Origin: Ornithinimicrobium sufpigmenti
GTDB taxonomy: Bacteria > Actinomycetota > Actinomycetes > Actinomycetales > Dermatophilaceae
Assembly (NCBI RefSeq): GCF_004322775.1
Contig: NZ_CP036403.1
Span: 3,162,001 to 3,226,000, forward strand
DNA length: 64,000 nucleotides
Direction: 5' to 3'
Shown here piece by piece: positions 58,002 to 64,000 of the stretch. The stretch's first letter is position 1, and each line of letters opens with the position of its first letter. Both the position numbers and the translations under genes were made by a program. The notes beneath the pieces are model-generated. The model did no database searches. It saw only the letters and a list, made by a program, of their open reading frames with translations, and had not been told where the DNA came from.

Positions 58002-59315
58002 TCAGGCAGGGGTAGGGGCGGAGAGGGGGAACCTGAGCCGGAACGGTGACAGCAGCGAGGGAAGCCTGCCCGGCTCCAGCCCCGCGGTGGAGCTGAAGCT
58101 CCGCGACCCGATGAGGTGACCCACGGCCGTGCTGGCGACCAGCAGCACGACGTTGCGGCCCGGGCACATCGCGGGGCCACCGCTGAACGGCACCAAGGGC
58201 CAGTCCTCGTTGGTGCGCTCCTGCAGCCACTGGTCGGGGTCGAAGGCGTGGGCCTGGCGCAGGCGCTGGTCGTCGCGGTGGAAGAAGGGCGCGAAGATCA
58301 CGAGGGAGGTCCCCTCGGGCAGGGTGCCGTTCCGCCAGGAGGTCTCCCGGGTCGCCTCCCGCAGGATGAGCGGCGTGGTCGGCCACAGCCGCAGCGACTC
58401 CAGCACCGCGGACCGCACGAAGGGCAGGTCCGGTGCCTGACCCAGCTCTGCCCGAGCCCGGTCCGCGGCGCCGGGGTGGTCGGTCAGCAGTGCCAGCGCC
58501 CGGTAGCTGGCCCAGGTGGCGGCGTCGAAGGCGAACAGCCACTGCGGGATCTGCTGGTGCGGCTCGGTCCCGGGAGGGGCCGGCGTCCGCGCGACCACCT
58601 CGGCCAGGCTGCCCGGCTCGGCCCGGTCGACATACCCGCGCAGCCGCTCCAGGAACCGGGCTCGCAAGCGCGGCCGCCGCGGCGCCAGGTAGGACAGATT
58701 GCCCATCCGGCGCAGGGCCAGCAGCTCATCGGTCACCGCCTCGTCCTCCCGCGCACCGTCCCCCAGCACCGCCCGGCGCACGACCCGCATCCACGCGCGG
58801 GCATAGCTGTCCCAGTCCAGCTCGCCGGCGAAGTCGACGTGCCCCAGCAGCGCGTCCATCTCCTCCTGGGCGATCTGCGCCATCCGCAGGCCCACCCGCG
58901 GGTGCACGGTGGTGCCGGCTGCCAGCACCTCCTCGTTGAAGGGTCGACGCCGCAGCCGGTCCTCGTTGCTCGACGCGAGCACGCCGGCCGGCTGGAAGTG
59001 GCCGAGCGCGCCCCGCTTCTCCAGGGAGGCGGGCGCGAACGACTCGGGGCTCTCGTCGAGCACCCGGTGGACGTCCTCGGGGTCCAGCACGAAGGCCATC
59101 CGGCGGCCGGCGAGATTCATCTGGACGGGGTCCGGGCCGTACCTCTCCCGCAGCCGATGCATCTGGGTCAGCGCATGGGTCTCGGCGTCGAGGCGTTCCA
59201 GCATGGTCACGGCCCGGGGTCGACGGACGATCGGGCCCTTGACCACCGGCGGCAGCATCACCGCGCCCAGGGTGCGGACGAGGTCGGGTGGGCTGACGGT
59301 CGTGAGCTGTCCCAT
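58002..59315 (-). CDS. Cytochrome P450
   Basis: Haem monooxygenase of 437 residues. I-helix region FAFDAATWASYRAL lacks the usual AGxxT threonine pair. ExxR motif ESLRLWPTTP; haem-binding loop PFSGGPAMCPGRNVVL with Cys 384. This FSGGxxxCPGRN form is nearer eukaryotic-type/CYP class than the usual actinobacterial HxCxG type. No ferredoxin nearby. It lies between nuoB (32 nt) and YihY (61 nt), an odd place inside complex I genes. Confidence 0.9.
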   Translation of the reverse strand: MGQLTTVSPPDLVRTLGAVMLPPVVKGPIVRRPRAVTMLERLDAETHALTQMHRLRERYGPDPVQMNLAGRRMAFVLDPEDVHRVLDESPESFAPASLEKRGALGHFQPAGVLASSNEDRLRRRPFNEEVLAAGTTVHPRVGLRMAQIAQEEMDALLGHVDFAGELDWDSYARAWMRVVRRAVLGDGAREDEAVTDELLALRRMGNLSYLAPRRPRLRARFLERLRGYVDRAEPGSLAEVVARTPAPPGTEPHQQIPQWLFAFDAATWASYRALALLTDHPGAADRARAELGQAPDLPFVRSAVLESLRLWPTTPLILREATRETSWRNGTLPEGTSLVIFAPFFHRDDQRLRQAHAFDPDQWLQERTNEDWPLVPFSGGPAMCPGRNVVLLVASTAVGHLIGSRSFSSTAGLEPGRLPSLLSPFRLRFPLSAPTPA

Positions 59316-59347
59316 GCCTCCTACCGTGTCAGGTCAGGCCACGTCCC

Positions 59348-59956
59348 TCACGTCGGAGGGCCCACCGTCGGCCCACAGTCGACCTCCGGCGGGGCCACCA
59401 GGCCTCGGGTGACCTCGTCGGCGGACACCGGGCGGTCGGCATACCGCGCGCCGGGGCGGCGGGCGCGGGCCTGCCCGGCCACCTCACCGGCGATCTGCTG
59501 CTGGAGCTGCACGATCCCCGCCAGCAGGGCCTCGGGGCGCGGCGGGCAGCCGGGGACGTAGACGTCGACCGGGATCAGCTGGTCCACGCCCTTGGTCACG
59601 CAGTAGGAGTCCCAGTAGGGGCCGCCGGAGTTGGAGCAGGCGCCGAAGGAGATGACGTACTTCGGCTCGGGCATCTGCTCGTAGAGGCGGCGGATGGACG
59701 GCGCCATCTTGTCCGTGACGGTGCCGGAGACCACCATGAGGTCGGACTGACGCGGGCCGGGGGCGAACGGGATGACCCCGAGCCGGATGAAGTCGTGCCG
59801 GGCCATCGAGGCGCTGATGAACTCGATCGCGCAGCAGGCCAGGCCGAAGTTGAACACCCACAGCGAGTACTTGCGCCCCCAGTTGAGGACGACCTGGACG
59901 GCACGGGGCGCCTTCTCCACGGGGGCCCCCACGCGAGGGACGGGCAGGTCGACCAT
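59348..59956 (-). CDS. nuoB: NADH-quinone oxidoreductase subunit B
   Basis: Holds the N2 [4Fe-4S] cluster next to quinone, 202 residues. [24 protein letters not shown] gives the adjacent Cys pair; [11 protein letters not shown] and [19 protein letters not shown] the remaining two Cys. C-terminal extension of about 45 residues (Arg/Ala-rich) beyond the core. ATG at 59956 overlaps the nuoA stop by 1 nt. Confidence 0.95.
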   Translation of the reverse strand: MVDLPVPRVGAPVEKAPRAVQVVLNWGRKYSLWVFNFGLACCAIEFISASMARHDFIRLGVIPFAPGPRQSDLMVVSGTVTDKMAPSIRRLYEQMPEPKYVISFGACSNSGGPYWDSYCVTKGVDQLIPVDVYVPGCPPRPEALLAGIVQLQQQIAGEVAGQARARRPGARYADRPVSADEVTRGLVAPPEVDCGPTVGPPT

Positions 59957-60312
59957 CACCACCACCTCAGCAGACCGCGCCGCCACACGTGCAGCAGCGC
60001 CACGACGAGCACCCCGATGAAGATCGCCATCTCGACCAGCGAGGCCAGGCCCAGCTCGGTGCGGATGACCAGCGCCCAGGGGAAGAGGTAGACGGCGTCG
60101 ACCGCGAAGATCACGTAGAGCAGCGCGAAGACGACATACCGGACGCTGCCCTGCTCCCACCCCGACCCGACGGGGTCGACGCCGGACTCGTAGGTCGCCA
60201 GCTTGGCGGCCGACGGGTCGACGGGCGCGAGCAGGCGCCGGCCACCCATGGCGGCCGCCACGACGGCGATGCCCGCCAGCAGGGCGAGGGCGACGACGAG
60301 ATACTCACGCAT
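59956..60312 (-). CDS. nuoA: NADH-quinone oxidoreductase subunit A
   Basis: Three-helix complex I subunit, 118 residues. [43 protein letters not shown] contains the conserved ESG loop and the FDVE-equivalent [12 protein letters not shown]. Only 11 nt after the lipoprotein stop, so that gene may share its transcript. First nuo gene of the locus. Confidence 0.94.
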   Translation of the reverse strand: MREYLVVALALLAGIAVVAAAMGGRRLLAPVDPSAAKLATYESGVDPVGSGWEQGSVRYVVFALLYVIFAVDAVYLFPWALVIRTELGLASLVEMAIFIGVLVVALLHVWRRGLLRWW

Positions 60313-60323
60313 CGCGCCTCACC

Positions 60324-61907
60324 CTAGTCCTCGTCACCCGCCAGGTGCCGCAGGCCGGCCTCGACGATCGTGCTCATCCGCAGCTGGTCGATCATCGACC
60401 CGCTCCGCGTCTGCACCGTGAGTACGAACCCGTCGGGAGCGTCCTGCGCCGACGTCCCGGAGGCGGTGCCGGTCTCGACGTAGTAGCTCAGCGCCAGGAC
60501 GCCGGGGGCCGAGCCACCCTTGAAGCCCTGGTAGGTCACCCCGTCCGGCACCTGCCCGCCCGGGTTGGCCGCCAGGATGTCCCGCACCGGTGCGCCCGCC
60601 CCGGTGCTCGCCTGGTGCTGCAGCCGGGCGTGTATGGAGCACACCTCGCCCCCGGTGAGCGGCCAGTCCACGCCGTCCTGCCAGACCGGGGTGGTGACGG
60701 CGGCGACGTCCACCACCGACAGGTCCTGCGGCAGGTCGTCGAGGACGGCCTGACGTTCCTGCGGGGCGGTCGCCCGGGACCACCGGTCCCGGACGTCCTG
60801 CCCCACGCCCCAGCCGAGGATGAACAGCTCGCGCGTCGTCTGCAGCGGCGTGAGGCGCTCGGCGTCGACGCCTGCCTGCTCCGCCGAGGAGCGCAGCCGG
60901 TCCTGGCCGACGGCGGCGATGAGCAGGTCGGTGGCGGTGTTGTCGCTGATCGAGATCATCAGCTCGGCGGCCTCCTGCACGGTCACCGTCGAGCCGGCCT
61001 CCCGGTCCTGCAGGACGCCCGAGGGCAGGCTCTTGACGCCCTCGGTGACCTCCAGGTCGTCGTCCCAGGCCAGCTCGCCCGCCTCGACGGCGTCCACGAG
61101 CCCGGCCAGCACGAGCAGCTTGAAGACGGAGCCGGTCGGCCAGGCCTCCCCGCCCTCCGGGAGACCCTCGGTGGTGTGGACCGTCTGGCAGGTGCCGTCC
61201 CGGACCTCGCCGACCACGACCTGGGCCTCTGCACCGAGCTCGGTCAGCGCGGCGTCCAGGTCGGCCCACGCGCCGATGACCGGCGGCTCCCCCGAGGTGT
61301 CGTCCTGGTAGAAGAGCGTCTCGATCCGGCCCTCGTCGTCGAGGACGATCGACAGGATGAGCGGGCGCTGGTCGGAGTGCAGGGACAGGCTCGCGGCGCG
61401 CCCCACGCCTTCGGCGACGACGACGTCGGTGACCGTGTAGGGACCAGCGAGGCGCAAGGGGCCGATCCCGACGGAGAGCTCGAAGGCGCTGATCTGGTCC
61501 TGGAAGGCCTGGTCGAACCGCTCGGCGAACTCCTCCTCGGAGACGACACCTTCCTCTTCCAGCAGCCCCAGCGCCCACTGGGTCTGCTCGAGCAGGACCT
61601 CGTCGCTGATCACCGCGGCCGGGTCCACCTCGGACGGTGGGGTCGAGCCCGGCGCGGTGGTCGCCGCTGCGTCGTCCGGCCCCGCGGTCATCGAGTCGGG
61701 GGCGGGTGCCGCGGTCGTGGTCGACAGCTCGGTGGTGGTCGCTGTCGCGCTCGTCGGGTCCTGGCTCATCGGGTCCTCCTCGCCTCCGGTGCAGGCGGTG
61801 AGCAGCAGCGCGGCGGCGGCGGCGACGGCAACGGCCCCCGTTGAGCCGCGGCCAGCGGTGGCGCGGCCAGCGGTGGCGCGGTGGGCGCCTGCGGTGCGGG
61901 TCGGCAT
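60324..61907 (-). CDS. Penicillin-binding-like / class A beta-lactamase-fold lipoprotein
   Basis: 527 residues. Lipobox LLLTAC with Cys 39 after a basic N terminus, then an acidic Thr/Ala-rich linker to about residue 95. Serine hydrolase motifs: SVFK (S-x-x-K) near 261, SDN in MISISDNTATDL, and KGG in FKGGSAPG in place of KTG/KSG. The class A glutamate loop (ExxLN) is not apparent, so true beta-lactamase activity is doubtful. Residues about 115-215 resemble the NTF2-like/Cpe-type domain that precedes such hydrolases. Outer-surface anchored. Confidence 0.82.
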   Translation of the reverse strand: MPTRTAGAHRATAGRATAGRGSTGAVAVAAAAALLLTACTGGEEDPMSQDPTSATATTTELSTTTAAPAPDSMTAGPDDAAATTAPGSTPPSEVDPAAVISDEVLLEQTQWALGLLEEEGVVSEEEFAERFDQAFQDQISAFELSVGIGPLRLAGPYTVTDVVVAEGVGRAASLSLHSDQRPLILSIVLDDEGRIETLFYQDDTSGEPPVIGAWADLDAALTELGAEAQVVVGEVRDGTCQTVHTTEGLPEGGEAWPTGSVFKLLVLAGLVDAVEAGELAWDDDLEVTEGVKSLPSGVLQDREAGSTVTVQEAAELMISISDNTATDLLIAAVGQDRLRSSAEQAGVDAERLTPLQTTRELFILGWGVGQDVRDRWSRATAPQERQAVLDDLPQDLSVVDVAAVTTPVWQDGVDWPLTGGEVCSIHARLQHQASTGAGAPVRDILAANPGGQVPDGVTYQGFKGGSAPGVLALSYYVETGTASGTSAQDAPDGFVLTVQTRSGSMIDQLRMSTIVEAGLRHLAGDED

Positions 61908-62010
61908 ACCTGTCCCCCTCGTGTCCTGCGTGCGGTGGTCTTCCTGCGTGCGGTGGTCGACGCTGCGGACACCCATCCCACCACGACGCGGGTGCTGGCA
62001 TCATCCGGGC

Positions 62011-63204
62011 ATGGGCACGCCACGCTTCCTCCCTCTCGCTGACCCGGCCTTCGACGTGACCGGCGAGGAGGTCATCGCCGCGCGCGAGGAGGGGACGTGG
62101 GCGCGTACTGACTACGGCTATGCGCTCCTGCGGCACGCGGAGGTCACCGCGCTGCTGAAGGACCGGCGGTTCCGGCAGGGCAACGCCCGGTGGCCCTCGC
62201 AGAACGGCATCCACTCCGGGATGTTCAGCGACTGGTGGCAGCGGACCCTGCTGTCCCTGGAGGGGCAGGAGCATCTTCGGCTGCGGCGGCTGCTCAACCC
62301 GGCGTTCAAGCAGGGCGCGGTGAGCGCGATGGTGCCGGGCTTCACCGAGCTGGCCCACGAGCTCGTCGACGCGTTCAGCGAGCGCGGACGTGTCGAGCTG
62401 GTCACAGAGTTCGCCGAGCCCTACTCCAGCCGGATCCTGTGCCGCCTGCTCGGGCTGCCGGAGACCGAGTGGGAGCAGGTGGCGCACTGGGCCGACGACC
62501 TGGGCAAGAGCTTCGGGGTGCGGGTCAAGGAGGACCTCCCGCGGATCGAGGCGGCGCTGGAAGGGCTCTACGGCTACTGCGACGCCGTGGTCCAGGACCG
62601 CGCGGCGCACCCCCGGGACGACCTGGTCACCCGCCTGGTGGAGCACCAGCAGGCCGGCGACCTGACCGCGGAGGAGCTGTCGGTGGCGCTGGTCTTCCTC
62701 GCGTTCGCCGGGATGGAGACCACCCGCAACCAGATCACCCTCGCGCTCCGCACGCTGCTGGCGCACCCGGACCAGTGGCGGCTGCTCGGCGAGCAGCCGG
62801 AGCTCGGCCGCAACGCCGTCGAGGAGGTGATGCGGGTCAACCCGACCGTCACCTGGATCACCCGGGAGGCCGTCGACGACGTCGACCTGGGCGACGGCCT
62901 GGTGCTCAACGCCGGCGACATCGTGCAGGTCCTCTCGCACAGCGCCGGCACCGACCCCCGGGCCCAGCCCGACCCCGCCTTCGACATCACCGTCGAACAC
63001 CCCATGCACATGGGTTTCGGCGGCGGCGTCCACCACTGCCTGGGCCACTGGGTGGCGCGGATGGACATGGCGGTCGCGCTGCCGGTCCTCGCCGCCCGGA
63101 TGCCCGACGCCCGGCCCGACGGCCCCGGCGAGTGGCTGCCGATGTCGGGCAACACCGGCGCGATCCGCTACCCGATCGTCTTCACCCCGACACCGCGCCG
63201 CTGA
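62011..63204 (+). CDS. Cytochrome P450 (actinobacterial CYP)
   Basis: Haem monooxygenase of 397 residues. I-helix FAGMETTRNQITLALRTLL (AGxET), ExxR as EEVMRVNPTVTW, and haem loop HMGFGGGVHHCLGHWVARMD with Cys 343. Typical soluble actinobacterial type. ATG at 62011. Divergent from the lipoprotein (intergenic 17-bp direct repeat TCCTGCGTGCGGTGGTC at 61924 and 61941). No redox partner close by; substrate unknown. Confidence 0.94.
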   Translation: MGTPRFLPLADPAFDVTGEEVIAAREEGTWARTDYGYALLRHAEVTALLKDRRFRQGNARWPSQNGIHSGMFSDWWQRTLLSLEGQEHLRLRRLLNPAFKQGAVSAMVPGFTELAHELVDAFSERGRVELVTEFAEPYSSRILCRLLGLPETEWEQVAHWADDLGKSFGVRVKEDLPRIEAALEGLYGYCDAVVQDRAAHPRDDLVTRLVEHQQAGDLTAEELSVALVFLAFAGMETTRNQITLALRTLLAHPDQWRLLGEQPELGRNAVEEVMRVNPTVTWITREAVDDVDLGDGLVLNAGDIVQVLSHSAGTDPRAQPDPAFDITVEHPMHMGFGGGVHHCLGHWVARMDMAVALPVLAARMPDARPDGPGEWLPMSGNTGAIRYPIVFTPTPRR

Positions 63205-63275
63205 CCGACCGAGCGCGCCTGCTGCGATCACCGAGCGCACGCTCTGCACGCTGCACGCCGCGGTGCGCCCAGGCG

Positions 63276-64000
63276 CTAGCCGAGGACCCGCTCGGCGAGC
63301 AGACGCCGGCCGTTGTGCCACAGCACGTCCCGCAGCCACTCCTCCCCCAGCCCCCAGCGGTGCAGCGCCTCCAGCTGGTGGGCGTACGGGTAGGGGATCG
63401 TGGGGAAGTCCGAGCCCAGCACCACGCGGGAGCGCAGCTCCTGCAGGCGGCCCAGGAAATGCGGTGGTACCGGCGCCGAGCGCTCCATGAAGTCGGTGCC
63501 GACCATGGTGGTGTCCAGGTGCACCCGGGGGTGGCGCTCCACCAGGTCGGCGAACTCGTCATACTCCGGCATCCCCATGTGGGCGATGACCAGGGTTAGG
63601 TCGGGATGGGTGGCGAGCAGCCGTGCCACACCCTCCGGGCCGGCCTTGCCGGTGTCGCGCCCCTGCACCCGCGGGCCGGTGCCGGCGTGGATGATGACCG
63701 GCACGCGAGCACGGGCGAGCAGCTCCCACGAGCCACCCAGGAGGTCGTCGTCGGGAGCCAGGTTGCTGACCGTCACGTGCACCTTGACCAGGGCGAGGTC
63801 GCCTTTGACCGCGTCGCGGATCTGCTCGGTCATGCCCGGTTCGGGGTAGAGGGTGGCGCAGCGCAGCACCTGGGGGTGCGCCGCCGCGAAGTCGGCGCAC
63901 CAGGCGTTGAGGTCGGCCACCATCCCCGGCTTGTGCGCGTAGGTCAGCGCGGGGACCTGGTGCACCCCGAGGCGCGCCAGCGTCGCCAGCCGATCCTCGG
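63276..64000 (-). CDS. Amidohydrolase family protein (5' end outside window)
   Basis: COG2159-type metal-dependent hydrolase/decarboxylase; at least 240 residues, N terminus missing at the right edge. Visible motifs: VPVIIHAGTGP (metal His), LVIAHMGMPEYDEFADL, HLDTTMVG, and the catalytic aspartate in VVLGSDFPTIPYPYAHQLEAL. The missing start would hold the HxH pair. Related proteins act on carboxylated aromatics or 2-amino-3-carboxymuconate semialdehyde. Convergent with the P450; the 71-nt gap holds no clear terminator. Confidence 0.88.
   Translation of the reverse strand, partial: EDRLATLARLGVHQVPALTYAHKPGMVADLNAWCADFAAAHPQVLRCATLYPEPGMTEQIRDAVKGDLALVKVHVTVSNLAPDDDLLGGSWELLARARVPVIIHAGTGPRVQGRDTGKAGPEGVARLLATHPDLTLVIAHMGMPEYDEFADLVERHPRVHLDTTMVGTDFMERSAPVPPHFLGRLQELRSRVVLGSDFPTIPYPYAHQLEALHRWGLGEEWLRDVLWHNGRRLLAERVLG

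Noticed and set aside
60324..61907. Antibiotic-resistance class A beta-lactamase
   Set aside because: KGG replaces KTG and no ExxLN loop is seen; long N-terminal domain argues for a cell-wall or regulatory role.
62011..63204. Part of a secondary-metabolite cluster with the other P450
   Set aside because: No synthase, ferredoxin or tailoring genes between or around the two P450 genes.

Overview
The window is chromosomal DNA of a very GC-rich actinobacterium. Evidence: the order tRNA-Trp, secE, nusG, rplK, rplA ... rplJ, rplL, rpoB, rpoC; an rpmG-hadA-hadB-murB block; frequent GTG/TTG starts; coupled ATGA/GTGA junctions; and a long NusG N-terminal extension. Overall flavour is Micrococcales, most like Intrasporangiaceae/Ornithinimicrobiaceae. 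That placement is inference; no 16S gene is present.

Layout. 1-8.2 kb (minus strand): 5' part of rpoC, then rpoB, rplL and rplJ with a leader hairpin. 8.3-11 kb: an MFS permease and a winged-helix/PD-(D/E)XK nuclease gene flanked by palindromic repeats. 11.1-13.9 kb (minus): rplA, rplK, nusG, secE, tRNA-Trp. 14-16.8 kb: a class I aminotransferase and argG, convergent. 16.8-20.5 kb (minus): two ABC ATPases and two permeases. 20.6-24.4 kb: adenosine deaminase, then murB, hadB-like, hadA-like, rpmG, tRNA-Met and tRNA-Thr. 24.6-25.4 kb: a small membrane protein and a winged-helix regulator. 25.5-32 kb: fatty-acid genes (two-domain hydratase, FabG4-like reductase, thiolase, TetR regulator, acyl-CoA dehydrogenase/oxidase). 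32.2-36.2 kb: esterase, Baeyer-Villiger monooxygenase and PucR-type regulator. 36.4-38.9 kb: DinB-like protein, hydrolase, divergent WYL regulator. 38.9-42.4 kb: rocD, MFS permease, yajQ, tRNA-Tyr. 42.4-46.2 kb: DUF421 protein, ECF sigma factor with a membrane-anchored partner, htpX. 46.3-60.3 kb (minus): a complex I locus broken into nuoAB, nuoC and nuoHIJKLMN, with a P450, a YihY protein, a ribbon-helix-helix regulator, a DUF4097 protein and a 54-residue protein in between, and no nuoDEFG. 60.3-64 kb: penicillin-binding-like lipoprotein, second P450, truncated amidohydrolase.

How genes work together. The first 14 kb supply transcription and translation machinery. fabG4/hydratase/thiolase/acyl-CoA dehydrogenase form one acyl-CoA cycle under a TetR regulator. 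The monooxygenase and esterase can turn ketones into esters and then acid plus alcohol. argG and rocD share an ArgR-type palindrome. The nuo genes supply the membrane arm and part of the connecting module of complex I.

Most unusual signals are at DNA level: (1) a 22-bp repeat in exact register, always in the same orientation to transcription, found after two stop codons (each array ending in a hairpin built from a repeat unit) and once inside an ABC ATPase gene; (2) palindromic repeats flanking the nuclease gene; (3) a strongly over-represented octamer GGTATGCC/GGCATACC, sometimes paired in hairpins; (4) in-frame tandem repeats in MurB, NuoI and RocD; (5) TGACNNCA half-sites phased at 11 bp before the ribbon-helix-helix gene. 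All coordinates and repeat counts were read by eye.
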